A model generated the notes under the pieces. It was not told where the DNA came from. It ran no database searches and worked only from the letters and a program-made list of their open reading frames with translations. Source: Enterococcus dispar ATCC 51266 (lineage in GTDB: Bacteria; Bacillota; Bacilli; Lactobacillales; Enterococcaceae). Taken from it: 64,000 nt of DNA. Made by a program: the position numbers and the translations under genes. Location: assembly GCF_000406945.1 (NCBI RefSeq), contig NZ_KE136354.1, forward strand, positions 1,325,207 through 1,389,206, in the 5' to 3' direction. Below, one piece after another: positions 1-9,023 of this stretch (position 1 is its first letter; each line of letters opens with the position of its first letter).

Positions 1-2483
1 TCTTCAAAACCATGATGAACAGCTGCGGCCATTTCGTCTTGACTAATTCCCAGATCCGCAAAAGTTTTACTCATTACCGCCACAACTGCTTCTTCATTAG
101 CTAAATTCAAGAAAGGATTACGATAATCAACTTTCCCTTCGCGAATATCATCAACATTATTGCGAATCACATCGGGATAGCTTTGGACAATCGGGCAGTT
201 GAAATGATTGTCTGCTTCTGGACTTTCTTGTCGTTCAAAAATAACACCTGGATAAAAAATCAGTGGAACTTCTTGGTCAATCAAAGCTTGAATGTGACCA
301 TGGGTAATTTTAGCCGGGTAACAAGCCGTATCACTTGGAATAGTTTCCATCCCTTGTTCATATAAAGCTTTATTAGAGCGCGGAGAAAGTTGAACTCTAA
401 AACCTAAATCAGTAAATAGTGTATGCCACAGAGGGTAATTTTCATACATATTTAAAACCCGCGGAATACCAATCACACCTCTAATCGCATCTTTTTTACG
501 CAATGGCCGATATTTGAAAAGCCGTTTGTATTTATAATCGATTAAATTAACCCGCCGGTCTTCTTTTTTAATTTTGATTTTCGCGCCTCGTTCACAACGA
601 TTACCGGTAATAAACTGACGTCCATCTGAAAAAATTGTCACCGTCAACTGACATTTATTTTCACATAAATTACAGTGCGTGAATTCTTTTTCCGCCGTAA
701 AAGTGGCTAATTCTTCGGCATCTAAAATGGTGCTCTCTGCAGCGATATCATAATTTTCCAAAGCGATTAAAGCGGCACCGTATGCTCCCATTAAACCAGC
801 AATAGAAGGACGGACTACTTGACGGCCTGAAATTTCTTCAAAAGCGCGCAACACTGCCTCGTTATAAAAAGTACCCCCTTGGCAAACAATTTTTTCTCCT
901 AATTCTTCCGGCCGGCGAATTTTAATGACTTTATAAATCGCATTTTTAATCACGGAATAAGAAAGGCCGGCTGAGATATCACCCACGCTAGCACCTTCTT
1001 TTTGGACCTGTTTTACTTTTGAATTCATAAAGACCGTACAACGAGAACCCAAATCAACCGGTGCTTTTGATTGCGTTGCTGCTAGTGCAAAGTCTTTTAC
1101 ATCATAATTAAGTGATTTGGCAAAGGTTTCGATAAAAGAACCACAGCCAGAAGAACACGCTTCATTTAATTGAATAGATGATAAAACACCGTCTTTAATG
1201 GTCATGGCTTTCATATCTTGACCACCAATATCTAAAATGAAATCAACCCCTGGTTGAAAATGATTGGCAGCTTTGTAGTGTGCCATTGTTTCAACTTCAC
1301 CAATATCGACTTTCAAAGCATTTTTAATTAATTGTTCGCCATAACCTGTTACAGCCGCTTTACCAATAAAAACATCTGCGGGCATTTTTTGATAAAGATC
1401 TGCTAATACTGTCATCGTAGTTTCCAATGGCTGGCCTTCATTATTGCCATAAAATGAAAACAAAATCCGGCCAGCATCATCTGTTAAGACAACCTTAGTG
1501 GTAGTGGAACCAGCATCAATTCCTAAGAAAGCCACACCGTGATGTTCTTCTAGACGCTTCTCTTCGGCAGTAGCTTGACCGTGACGTTCTCTAAATTCTG
1601 TTAACTCTTCGTCACTACTAAATAGTGGTTGTAAAGTATCTGTTGGTTTCAATTGATCTTGTTGGCCATTTTCCAAGCGATACAACAAATCAGTTAAAGT
1701 AGTAGCTTCCCCGCTTTCAGCAAATAAAGCCGCCCCCATCGCCACAAATAATTGGGGATTTTCCGGAAAAACAATATCTTCAGCAGCAATATTTAACGTT
1801 TCAATAAATCGTTTGCGCAATTCCGACATGAAGTATAGCGGACCACCTAAAAAGGCCACTTTCCCTTTGATTTTACGGCCAGCAGCTAGACCAGCAATCG
1901 TCTGGTTGACTACTGCTTGAAAGATACTAGCCGCAATATCAGCCTTATCTGCCCCTTCATTAATTAACGGTTGAACATCTGTTTTGGCAAAAACGCCACA
2001 ACGCGAAGCAATAGGATAAAGCGTTTGATAGTTTTTGGCTAATTCATTTACGCCATTAGCATCTGTTTTTAAAAGCACCGCCATTTGATCGATAAAAGCA
2101 CCGGTACCACCGGCACAGCTACCATTCATTCGTTGTTCAAGTGCCCCTTCAAAAAAAGTGATTTTGGCGTCTTCTCCACCTAGTTCAATCACTACATCTG
2201 TTTGGGGAATAATGGTCTCCACAGTTTTAGTACAAGCAATTACTTCTTGTACAAAGGGGATTTCTAAAACTTCTGCTAATCCCATTCCTCCAGAGCCTGT
2301 GATTTGTAGAGAAACTGGTGTATCTTTAATTACTTCTTTACCTTCTGTTAATATTTTATTTGTTGCTTTTTTCACATCGGAAAAGTGTCGTTCATATTTT
2401 GCGAAAATTGTTTCATTTTTTTCATTTAAAATGACTAATTTGACAGTGGTCGAACCTACGTCAATACCCGCTTTTAATTTCAT
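1..2483 (-). CDS. 2-hydroxyacyl-CoA dehydratase activase-like protein, C-terminus beyond window
   Basis: The frame is open from an ATG at 2483 to the left edge, giving at least 827 residues. I translated it by hand. It begins [17 protein letters not shown], an ASKHA-fold ATP-binding phosphate-1 motif, followed by ELGGEDAKI and [16 protein letters not shown] second ASKHA copy starts near residue 318 ([15 protein letters not shown]) with DIGGQDMKA and [13 protein letters not shown]. Near residue 600 there is a Cys cluster CNLCENKC and later CERG. Proteins of this type (HgdC/BadF family with a fused DUF2229-like region) use ATP hydrolysis to inject an electron into an iron-sulfur dehydratase. 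A dehydratase partner was not seen here, so the substrate is unknown. Residue SCAGGTG and SSGCGS cysteines are the likely Fe-S ligands. It is divergent from a TetR regulator. Confidence 0.85.
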   Translation of the reverse strand, partial: MKLKAGIDVGSTTVKLVILNEKNETIFAKYERHFSDVKKATNKILTEGKEVIKDTPVSLQITGSGGMGLAEVLEIPFVQEVIACTKTVETIIPQTDVVIELGGEDAKITFFEGALEQRMNGSCAGGTGAFIDQMAVLLKTDANGVNELAKNYQTLYPIASRCGVFAKTDVQPLINEGADKADIAASIFQAVVNQTIAGLAAGRKIKGKVAFLGGPLYFMSELRKRFIETLNIAAEDIVFPENPQLFVAMGAALFAESGEATTLTDLLYRLENGQQDQLKPTDTLQPLFSSDEELTEFRERHGQATAEEKRLEEHHGVAFLGIDAGSTTTKVVLTDDAGRILFSFYGNNEGQPLETTMTVLADLYQKMPADVFIGKAAVTGYGEQLIKNALKVDIGEVETMAHYKAANHFQPGVDFILDIGGQDMKAMTIKDGVLSSIQLNEACSSGCGSFIETFAKSLNYDVKDFALAATQSKAPVDLGSRCTVFMNSKVKQVQKEGASVGDISAGLSYSVIKNAIYKVIKIRRPEELGEKIVCQGGTFYNEAVLRAFEEISGRQVVRPSIAGLMGAYGAALIALENYDIAAESTILDAEELATFTAEKEFTHCNLCENKCQLTVTIFSDGRQFITGNRCERGAKIKIKKEDRRVNLIDYKYKRLFKYRPLRKKDAIRGVIGIPRVLNMYENYPLWHTLFTDLGFRVQLSPRSNKALYEQGMETIPSDTACYPAKITHGHIQALIDQEVPLIFYPGVIFERQESPEADNHFNCPIVQSYPDVIRNNVDDIREGKVDYRNPFLNLANEEAVVAVMSKTFADLGISQDEMAAAVHHGFE

Positions 2484-2553
2484 ATGGATCATCCTTTTTT
2501 ATACAACAGTTTGTTGATTAACTTACAACCCGTCTGATATAATACTTATGTCT

Positions 2554-2582
2554 ATTTTAAATTCTTGCTCACTTTTTGACAA
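2554..2582 (-). promoter_or_regulatory. Putative promoter of the activase gene
   Basis: On the minus strand there is TTGTCA (2582-2577), a 17-nt spacer, and TAAAAT (2559-2554), about 70 nt upstream of the ATG. The spacing is ideal and both hexamers are one mismatch from consensus. The region abuts inverted repeats that could be TetR operators. Confidence 0.5.
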
Positions 2583-2584
2583 TA

Positions 2585-2605
2585 CACAAACAAAAGCTGT
2601 TTGTG
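2585..2605. promoter_or_regulatory. Candidate TetR operator, 8-bp inverted repeat
   Basis: CACAAACA (2585-2592) and TGTTTGTG (2598-2605) form a perfect inverted repeat around a 5-nt centre. It lies next to the -35 of the activase promoter and about 50 nt before the tetR start. Two related repeats flank it: CAACA-N3-TGTTG at 2504-2516 and CAACAAA-N9-TTTGTTG at 2613-2635. Binding by the neighbouring TetR protein is inferred. Confidence 0.45.
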
Positions 2606-2657
2606 AGATAAACAACAAACTCACGTTTTTTGTTGCGTAACTAGAAAGGAAATTTCG

Positions 2658-3263
2658 ATGAAAAAGATTGACTTGCGGGTGAAACGAACGAATAAAATGA
2701 TTATTGAAGCGTTTATTCAGTTAGTAGAAAAAAATGGGTTTGAACAAGTCACCGTTCAAGATATTGCCGATGAAGCAATGATTAATCGGGCCACTTTTTA
2801 TGCTCATTACAAAGACAAACAAGACCTTTATGAAACAATATTTGATTATGCGTTAACCGCCTTTACCTCTGTTTTAAATCCGACAGAACTGGTAAAAGGT
2901 AATCGTATTAAGGTCAAACAAATTGAACGGGTGATGTCGCAAATATACAGCAATATCTATGATAATCGTAAATTTTATCTGATCATTATGGATGGCTCTG
3001 CCAATGAAATTTTACGTAAAAAAATTGCCGATGTTTTAAATGAACAATATGCGGATATTTTTAATCGCTTAAAAATTACCGAAAATGACATTGAAGTACC
3101 TATGGATTTTATTATTGAATATATGACTTCTATTTTTATTGGTACACTTCACTGGTGGCTCACAACGGATTCTCAAATGACGCCTGATCACCTTGCAAAA
3201 TTGGTTATTAAATTGGTAGGAAATGGTCACTTAACTGTTTTAGGAATAGAAATCGAAAAATAA
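2658..3263 (+). CDS. TetR/AcrR family transcriptional regulator
   Basis: This is a 201-residue protein of normal TetR length. Residues 1-55 form the DNA-binding domain: a start helix (KRTNKMIIEAFIQLVEKNGF) and the helix-turn-helix VQDIADEAMINRATFYAHYKDKQDLYE. The C-terminal half (SIFIGTLHWWLTTDSQM near residue 155-175) resembles the ligand-binding domain of DhaS-type TetR proteins. The start is ATG with AAAGGA upstream. It is divergent from the large activase gene with a 174-nt shared intergenic region rich in inverted repeats, so it is likely the regulator of that gene and of itself. The ligand is unknown. Confidence 0.85.
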   Translation: MKKIDLRVKRTNKMIIEAFIQLVEKNGFEQVTVQDIADEAMINRATFYAHYKDKQDLYETIFDYALTAFTSVLNPTELVKGNRIKVKQIERVMSQIYSNIYDNRKFYLIIMDGSANEILRKKIADVLNEQYADIFNRLKITENDIEVPMDFIIEYMTSIFIGTLHWWLTTDSQMTPDHLAKLVIKLVGNGHLTVLGIEIEK

Positions 3264-3302
3264 AAAGTCGCAGGCTGCATTTTTTGCAACCTACGGCTTT
3301 TT
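3262..3302. terminator. Bidirectional rho-independent terminator
   Basis: AAAAAGTCGCAGGCTGCA (3262-3279) pairs imperfectly with TGCAACCTACGGCTTTTT (3285-3302), with A runs on the left and T runs on the right. It can serve the tetR gene on the plus strand and the 55-residue ORF on the minus strand, which end on either side of it. Confidence 0.75.
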
Positions 3303-3303
3303 T

Positions 3304-3471
3304 TTAATGATTCTTTACATGCCATTTAATTGTATGTCTTGTTGGTCGTGCTTTTTTTATATCGACGCCTTTTTTTGACACATTCACAAAATAATCCTCA
3401 TTTTTCAACATGTAACGTAATTTTTCAGCAGTTTCTGTGACGGTTTCGGTAATTTTTTCTCTTATTTTCAT
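3304..3471 (-). CDS. Small hypothetical protein, 55 residues
   Basis: I found this ORF by hand. It starts at ATG 3471 with AAAAGGGG about 8 nt upstream and ends at TAA 3304-3306, directly against a bidirectional terminator. The product is basic (MKIREKITETVTETAEKLRY at the N-terminus, KKARPTRHTIKWHVKNH at the C-terminus), with no signal peptide or membrane segment. A TTGACA hexamer lies about 95 nt upstream. The ribosome binding site and the terminator support it being real, but I do not recognise the family and coding status is uncertain. Confidence 0.5.
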   Translation of the reverse strand: MKIREKITETVTETAEKLRYMLKNEDYFVNVSKKGVDIKKARPTRHTIKWHVKNH

Positions 3472-3592
3472 TTACTAAGCCCCTTTTCTTTATCGTGCAC
3501 CCTTACTAGACCAAGCAGTAGCAAGTGTGTATACAAGTTGTATTCTTCTTCATTTTAGAGGAATGTCAAGAGGAGAGCAAATGATACGGATT

Positions 3593-5674
3593 TTATCTTT
3601 TAGGTACACGTAAACAACGCATTGCATTTAAAACTGCGATTAAGGTGACACCGACATCGGCAAAGACAGCCCATCCCATCGTTACTAGTCCAGCTGCACC
3701 TAAAAGTAAAAAGAATACTTTAATAACAAGCGCAAAAATAATATTTTGTTTAACAATTCGGAGCGTTTTTCTGGAAATTTGAATACCAGTAGCAATTTTT
3801 GTCGGCTTATCATCCATAATGACAGCATCAGCTGCTTCAATTGCCGCATCACTTCCTAACCCTCCCATTGCAATACCAATATCGGCTGTGGCTAACACAG
3901 GAGCATCATTAATCCCATCTCCGACAAAAGCAACTTTTTTACCAGTTTGACGTAGTTTTTCAACATGCGCCACTTTATCAGCCGGCAAAAGACGTGAAAA
4001 TACTTGATCGAGACCTAACTTTTTGCCAACATTTGCCGCTACCTGTTGGCCATCACCCGTTAACATTACTGTACTTTTAACATTACTATCTTTTAATTGT
4101 GCGATAGCTTCTTTTGCATCGGACTTGATTTGATCATTGACCACCAAATATCCCGCTACCTTTTCATTCACCACCACGTAGACAATGGTTCCGACATTAT
4201 TAACCGGAGAAAATGTAATATTGTTTTCTCTTAAATATTTATCATTACCCGCAAAAACATTTTTGTTATTGATTATTCCCCTTACTCCCATCCCAGCGAT
4301 TTCTTTGCTAGCTGTGACGGCAGGTAAAACTTCACCTTCAGCCGCGCGAACGATGGAACGTGCAATGGGATGACTAGAATTTTGTTCTAAAGCACTCGCA
4401 TAGGCTAAAATCGGTATCGCTTTATCAAAGCGGACAACCTCTTCAACGGCAAACTGACCTTTGGTTAAAGTGCCCGTTTTATCAAAAACAACGGTATCCA
4501 CTTTGGCTAAAGCTTCCAAATAATTGGAACCTTTTATCAAAATTCCAGCGCGACTAGCACCGCCAATTCCCCCAAAAAAGCTTAATGGTACTGAAATCAC
4601 TAAAGCACAGGGACATGAAATTACAAGAAAAGTCAAAGCCCGATACAACCATTCTTGAAAATCTCCAAAAAATATAGTAGGAACAACCGCTAATAATACT
4701 GCTAAACCGACGACAATGGGAGTATAAACACGCGCAAATTTTGTAATAAATTTTTCTGCTGGTGCTTTTTGACTACTAGCATTTTCGACTAAATCTAAAA
4801 TTTTGCTGACAGTTGATTGACCAAAAGATTTGGTCACCTCAATCGTTAAAGGTGTATCTTGATTAATACAACCACTTAAAACCGGATTTCCTGTTGCAAC
4901 CAATTGAGGCATTGATTCCCCCGTTAAAGCAGAGGTATCCAGATAACCGGTTCCCGCTTTTATGATACCGTCTAAGGGAATTTTTTCACCAGGATTTACT
5001 TGTACCAATTCTCCTACTGCAACAGCTTCTGGTTTGACAATTTTTAATCCATTGTCAGTAACAAGTCGCGCCGTATCAGGCCGTACATCCATCAACGCCT
5101 TAATATTTTTTCGTGATTTATCTACAGCATAATCTTGGAAAAATTCGCCAATCTGATAAAGAAGCATTACTAAAACGGCTTCTGGCCGGTCCCCAATTAG
5201 AAAAGCACCAATTGTTGCAATTGTCATCAAAAAATTCTCATCAAAAATTTGACCGGTAAATAAATTCATGACAGCCGTTTTGACAATGTCATATCCAATT
5301 AACACATAAATTGCTCCAAATAAAATTGCATTAAAAGGTTCTGCCGGTTTCAGCAAGATAAGTAAAAACATTGCAACTGCTGTTAGTAAGATGCGCCCTA
5401 GCATTATTTTGGACATCGTAGCGCCGTGCTCATGCACATGATTGTGTCCTGCCTCTTTTTTAACCATAGTCACATCAGGTTCAATTTTTTGAACAATTTT
5501 TTTACTAGCAGTTTCAACATTTTCTGCCAGTTCCTTATCACATTTAATAGCGAGACTAGTGTTCATAAAATCCACTTGCGCTTCTTTTACACCCTCAACT
5601 TTAGCAACTGCACGTTCAATTTTTGCAGCACAATTGGCACAATCCAAACCATTTAATTGATATTTTAATTCCAT
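3593..5674 (-). CDS. cadA: Heavy-metal-exporting P1B-type ATPase (Cd/Zn/Pb type)
   Basis: A membrane pump that expels soft metal ions using ATP. Residues 9-20 hold the metal-binding GLDCANCAAKIE motif of an HMA domain, followed by a His-rich stretch (HNHVHEHG) near residue 80. The transport motif SCPCAL lies in the sixth membrane segment, then the phosphorylation motif DKTGTL, the SHP motif (NSSHPIA), TGD and GDGINDAPVL. CPC plus the single HMA domain and His stretch fits the CadA/ZntA group rather than CopA, but exact ion specificity is inferred. The start is ATG 5674, because AAAGGAG lies 8 nt before it; an in-frame GTG at 5683 falls inside the ribosome binding site. The length (693) is typical. 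Confidence 0.9.
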   Translation of the reverse strand: MELKYQLNGLDCANCAAKIERAVAKVEGVKEAQVDFMNTSLAIKCDKELAENVETASKKIVQKIEPDVTMVKKEAGHNHVHEHGATMSKIMLGRILLTAVAMFLLILLKPAEPFNAILFGAIYVLIGYDIVKTAVMNLFTGQIFDENFLMTIATIGAFLIGDRPEAVLVMLLYQIGEFFQDYAVDKSRKNIKALMDVRPDTARLVTDNGLKIVKPEAVAVGELVQVNPGEKIPLDGIIKAGTGYLDTSALTGESMPQLVATGNPVLSGCINQDTPLTIEVTKSFGQSTVSKILDLVENASSQKAPAEKFITKFARVYTPIVVGLAVLLAVVPTIFFGDFQEWLYRALTFLVISCPCALVISVPLSFFGGIGGASRAGILIKGSNYLEALAKVDTVVFDKTGTLTKGQFAVEEVVRFDKAIPILAYASALEQNSSHPIARSIVRAAEGEVLPAVTASKEIAGMGVRGIINNKNVFAGNDKYLRENNITFSPVNNVGTIVYVVVNEKVAGYLVVNDQIKSDAKEAIAQLKDSNVKSTVMLTGDGQQVAANVGKKLGLDQVFSRLLPADKVAHVEKLRQTGKKVAFVGDGINDAPVLATADIGIAMGGLGSDAAIEAADAVIMDDKPTKIATGIQISRKTLRIVKQNIIFALVIKVFFLLLGAAGLVTMGWAVFADVGVTLIAVLNAMRCLRVPKR

Positions 5675-5701
5675 TTTTCCCACTCCTTTACAAACGATTA
5701 C

Positions 5702-5751
5702 ATGAATTTGTATTCATACGTATTATAAATGAGCATTCATTCATATGTCAA
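5702..5751 (-). promoter_or_regulatory. cadA promoter with two inverted repeats resembling ArsR/SmtB operators
   Basis: On the minus strand TTGACA (5751-5746), an 18-nt spacer and a perfect TATAAT (5727-5722) make a strong promoter. The spacer contains AATGA-N4-TCATT (5728-5741). A second repeat, ATGAAT-N4-ATTCAT (5702-5717), lies just downstream of the start region. ArsR/SmtB/CadC-type metal sensors bind similar A/T-rich repeats at such positions. No ArsR gene is adjacent, so a sensor elsewhere is inferred. Confidence 0.6.
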
Positions 5752-5761
5752 GCAAAAAAAG

Positions 5762-5793
5762 AAGATTTATCTGTTTACCAGACAAATCTTCTT
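5762..5793 (-). terminator. Rho-independent terminator after the tagO-like gene
   Basis: AGAAGATTT and AAATCTTCT form the outer stem, with TCTG/CAGA inside, and the minus-strand transcript then runs into seven T residues. It lies directly after the stop of the gene ending at 5796. Confidence 0.8.
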
Positions 5794-5795
5794 GA

Positions 5796-6923
5796 CTATT
5801 CTTCTTTATCCACATGGTGTTTTGTCAACACATCTTGGCGAAATCTTCTATTTCCCAAAAATTTTAAAGCACACATTAATGGTTGACGATTTTCACCAAC
5901 TAAGCCAATCAATTCGATAAATAACTCTAAGCCCACAGCAGTAAATACAATAAGCAATACCGTAGCCCATGTACTGGCGTAATTCATTAGGAGTGCGATA
6001 AAGGAAAAAACCAGTGCCAAAGCATATATCGTCAATACTGCACCACGATGGGTAAATCCTAGAGACAATAAGCGATGGTGCAAATGCATTTTATCAGCCG
6101 AAGAAATGGGTTGTTTATTAAATTTGCGCCGAATCATGGCATAAACAGTATCCGTAATCGGAACGCCTAAAATAAACATTGGCGTCAAAATAGTAATAAA
6201 TGTAGCATTTTTCAAACCTTGTAGCGACAAAATGGCAATCATATAGCCCAGAAACAAAGCCCCTGTATCGCCTAAATAAATTGTAGCCGGATGAAAATTA
6301 TAAGGGAAAAATCCGATTATAGAGGCTACCAAACTAAAAATGATAATAGCTAAAAAGACACCTGTATGAGGTAAAAAAAAGTAGCTAATTAAGCCGATGG
6401 TGGTCAAGCCAATAATTGAAATTCCCGCGGCCAAGCCATCTAACCCATCAATCAAATTCACAGCATTCGTAATGGCTAAAATCCATAAAAGTGTCACCGG
6501 TAAACTTAACCAGCCTAATTCAAACCGCCCAAAAAAAGGTAAACTAAAAGTATTTATTTCAATCCCCGCAATAAAATAAGCTTCTAATGCTGCTAAGGTA
6601 ATTCCAAGCGTTTTTTGTAATGGCGTTAATTCAAAAATGTCATCAATTAGACCTGTCACGACAATAATTAAAGCCCCTAAAATCATCGGCCATACTTTAT
6701 CTAGTGGTAATGTATCATTAAACTCCCATAGTAAAGCAATTGAAAATGAGATAAATATACTCAGACCACCCGCAGTTGGCATGGTTTTGGTGTTGATTCT
6801 TCTAGCACCAGGCTTATCAACTGCTCCTATTTTAAAAGCCAGTAATTTAACCATAGGAGTTAAGATTAACGAAATTATCATGGTCAAAAAGAGCCTGATA
6901 ATAAAACGAAAAGTAAAAGTCAT
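5796..6923 (-). CDS. tagO: Undecaprenyl-phosphate N-acetylglucosaminyl-1-phosphate transferase (TagO/WecA family)
   Basis: An integral membrane enzyme of the MraY/WecA family that transfers GlcNAc-1-phosphate to undecaprenyl phosphate, the first step of wall teichoic acid or surface polysaccharide synthesis. The 375 residues carry about ten membrane segments. Family motifs are visible: GLIDDIFEL near residue 90, NAVNLIDGLDGLAAG near 155, and the cytoplasmic histidine motif HLHHRLL near 280. WecA-type rather than MraY-type is favoured by the HLHHRLL motif and because a clear mraY lies at 32.9-33.9 kb. It starts at ATG 6923 with AGGA upstream and ends in its own terminator. The next gene upstream is yihY, 18 nt away, so they may be co-transcribed. 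Confidence 0.88.
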   Translation of the reverse strand: MTFTFRFIIRLFLTMIISLILTPMVKLLAFKIGAVDKPGARRINTKTMPTAGGLSIFISFSIALLWEFNDTLPLDKVWPMILGALIIVVTGLIDDIFELTPLQKTLGITLAALEAYFIAGIEINTFSLPFFGRFELGWLSLPVTLLWILAITNAVNLIDGLDGLAAGISIIGLTTIGLISYFFLPHTGVFLAIIIFSLVASIIGFFPYNFHPATIYLGDTGALFLGYMIAILSLQGLKNATFITILTPMFILGVPITDTVYAMIRRKFNKQPISSADKMHLHHRLLSLGFTHRGAVLTIYALALVFSFIALLMNYASTWATVLLIVFTAVGLELFIELIGLVGENRQPLMCALKFLGNRRFRQDVLTKHHVDKEE

Positions 6924-6941
6924 CGTTTTTTCCTGCTTTCT

Positions 6942-7880
6942 TTACTTGGAAGAATCCTGCTTGTTGTCTCTTCCAATTTTTGCTTCAATTTTATTGCCTA
7001 ATTTAGCTAATGGTCCCTTACGATCTTGGACTTCTTCTCCGGTGATATATTCCGCGATAATGGCATTGGTAATTCCACCTAAAATGATAATCGTCGCTGC
7101 CATATTTAACCACAACATTAAAACAATAAAACTTCCGATAATTTGATAACCGCTAACCTTAGCGGCAAAAAACTGCGCATACAAACCAAATAATTGTCCT
7201 AATAACATCCAACCCAAAGTAGCGACTACTGCACCAGGCCAAGTAGTCATCAACTTAACTTTGGCATTTGGCACGATCCAATAGATAATCATCATAATGG
7301 CTAATAGTGCGATAATGGTTAGCGGCCATTTGAAACGTTGAAACGTCTCAATAATCTGACCGGAAAAGCCAAGGATTGGTTGAAGTCCATCTAAAATCAT
7401 ACGTCCGACACCCAAAACAACAGTAACTCCGACCATAGCTACCAATAATAAAACAATTACAATCACTGAGACAAGTCGAACCGCAATAAAATTTTTGCGA
7501 TCATTCACTCCATAAGCACTGTTCATTGCTGTTTGTAAGCCGTTAATACTTTTACTAGCCGACCATAAAGCTGCTACAGCCGAGATGGATAAAACACCGC
7601 CGGAGCCTTGGGTTAATAAATTTTTAATAGCCGGTCCAATAAAAGTATAGACCTCATCAGGAATGATATCTTTAACATAGGGCAAAATGGAGTTGGGATT
7701 AATATTTAAAAAGGGCAATAAATTGCCCACCGCAATTATCAAAGGAAATAAAGACAATAATAAATAGTAAGAGACAATTACTGCGTTATTGCCAATCTGG
7801 GCATCACTAAAACGATTTTTTACAATGGTAAAAAGTCGCATTAATTTTTCGTTATTCTGTATTTTAGTAACAAGCTTCAT
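6942..7880 (-). CDS. YihY/BrkB family inner membrane protein
   Basis: A 312-residue polytopic membrane protein. Residues from the N-terminus include IGNNAVIVSYYLLLSLFPLIIAVGN, which is typical of the YihY/BrkB (virulence factor BrkB, once misnamed RNase BN) family, and a later segment IGSFIVLMLWLNMAATIIILGG. About six membrane segments are seen, with a short basic C-terminal tail (KIEAKIGRDNKQDSSK). The start is ATG 7880, preceded by AAGGAG at 6 nt; a longer frame to 7928 would begin inside an inverted repeat and has no ribosome binding site. The biochemical function of the family is not settled. Confidence 0.85.
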   Translation of the reverse strand: MKLVTKIQNNEKLMRLFTIVKNRFSDAQIGNNAVIVSYYLLLSLFPLIIAVGNLLPFLNINPNSILPYVKDIIPDEVYTFIGPAIKNLLTQGSGGVLSISAVAALWSASKSINGLQTAMNSAYGVNDRKNFIAVRLVSVIVIVLLLVAMVGVTVVLGVGRMILDGLQPILGFSGQIIETFQRFKWPLTIIALLAIMMIIYWIVPNAKVKLMTTWPGAVVATLGWMLLGQLFGLYAQFFAAKVSGYQIIGSFIVLMLWLNMAATIIILGGITNAIIAEYITGEEVQDRKGPLAKLGNKIEAKIGRDNKQDSSK

Positions 7881-7915
7881 CTGGTACTCCTTCTCAGTTT
7901 TGGGTAAAAGAAAGT

Positions 7916-7957
7916 AATTAACAATCACGGCAAACTTTTTTGTCGTGATTGTTAATT
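7916..7957. repeat. Perfect 14-bp inverted repeat upstream of the yihY-like gene
   Basis: AATTAACAATCACG (7916-7929) and CGTGATTGTTAATT (7944-7957) are perfect complements around a 14-nt loop. It sits 35 nt upstream of the chosen start of the YihY-like gene. There is no run of T directly after it on the minus strand, so it is more likely an operator or 5' UTR hairpin than a terminator. Confidence 0.6.
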
Positions 7958-7996
7958 ATTTTCAGACCAGATTAATTGTGCCCAAGTTTAGAATAA

Positions 7997-8020
7997 GCAA
8001 GTACCATTACTAGTACTTGC
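7997..8020 (-). terminator. Possible terminator after map
   Basis: GCAAGTAC (7997-8004) and GTACTTGC (8013-8020) form an 8-bp hairpin just after the methionine aminopeptidase gene. The minus-strand tail is TTATTCT, a weak T tract, so termination may be partial. Confidence 0.45.
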
Positions 8021-8036
8021 CTACTCGTTAACTAGA

Positions 8037-8801
8037 TTAATACGTACCTTCTTCACCTTGAGAAGTTAAAATTTGAGGTCCTTCTTTCGTAATCGCAATG
8101 GTATGTTCATACTGACAGCTTAGTCCTCCGTCTAAAGTATAAGCAGTCCAACCGTTAGGGTCCATTTTCATTTTCCACGTACCGGTATTAACCATTGGCT
8201 CAATGGTTATCACCATACCTTCTTTTAGACGTAGCCCTTTTCCTGCTTCACCAAAATGCGGTACAGCTGGTGCTTCATGAATCGTAGGTCCAATCCCATG
8301 TCCGATAAAATCTCGGACAACACCATAGCCTTCTCCTTCAACATATGTTTGAATAGCATGGCCGATATCGCCAATGCGATTACCCACTTGCGCTTGCTCA
8401 ATTCCGAGATATAAAGCTTTTTTAGTCACAGCCATTAGTTTCTCATCTTCTGGCGTAGCTTCTCCCACCACATAAGCCCAACAAGAATCAGACATGGCAC
8501 CTTTTAAATCAATACACATATCGACCTTTACTAAATCGCCATTATGGAGTGGTTTTTTGCGAGGAAAACCGTGACAAATTTCAGAATTAATACTGACACA
8601 AGTTGCATACTTATAACCTTCAAAGCCGATTTGAGCAGCAACGCCGCCATGGCTTTCAATAAAATTCCGGACAAAAACCTCAATATCCCAGCTTGTGATA
8701 CCCGGTTTAATAAAATCACGTAAATGTTTGTGAACATCTGCCAACAATGCACCTGATTTGCGCATTTCTTCAATTTCTCTAGCAGATTTTAATGTAATCA
8801 T
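8037..8801 (-). CDS. map: Methionine aminopeptidase, type I
   Basis: This metal-dependent M24 enzyme removes the initiator methionine from nascent proteins. The 254 residues show the pita-bread fold motifs: INSEICHGFP, the first metal ligand region KVDMCIDLKGAMSDSCW (two Asp), IGHGIGPTIHE (His), TIEPMVNTG (Glu) and CQYEHTIAIT (Glu). The start is ATG 8801 with AAAGGAG 8 nt upstream; an in-frame extension to 8846 lacks support. The length is typical of the Gram-positive type Ia enzyme. It is followed by a weak hairpin and lies upstream of the yihY-tagO pair on the same strand. Confidence 0.93.
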   Translation of the reverse strand: MITLKSAREIEEMRKSGALLADVHKHLRDFIKPGITSWDIEVFVRNFIESHGGVAAQIGFEGYKYATCVSINSEICHGFPRKKPLHNGDLVKVDMCIDLKGAMSDSCWAYVVGEATPEDEKLMAVTKKALYLGIEQAQVGNRIGDIGHAIQTYVEGEGYGVVRDFIGHGIGPTIHEAPAVPHFGEAGKGLRLKEGMVITIEPMVNTGTWKMKMDPNGWTAYTLDGGLSCQYEHTIAITKEGPQILTSQGEEGTY

Positions 8802-9023
8802 ACTGTCGTCTCCTTTTAAATAAAGATTCCTTTTTGACGTTAACACTTGAAATAAAAAATTTTTTTTATTCTTAAACCTTTATTATTCTACCACAGGCAC
8901 CTGTTTTCGCCAAATATTCAAATAACACATAGTAGGCAAGTTTTCATCCATTTGTTATAATCGTTACGATACTTGGGAAAACAAGAAAAGAATAGTTTAA
9001 TTTTACTTAAAGGAGTGGCAGAA

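Noticed and set aside
2158-2517. 119-residue plus-strand ORF
   Set aside because: It lies fully on the opposite strand of the activase gene, whose minus-strand frame has clear motifs; no ribosome binding site.
5623-5920. Plus-strand ORFs across the cadA promoter
   Set aside because: They cover the promoter, operator repeats and terminator of genes on the other strand, with no start signals.
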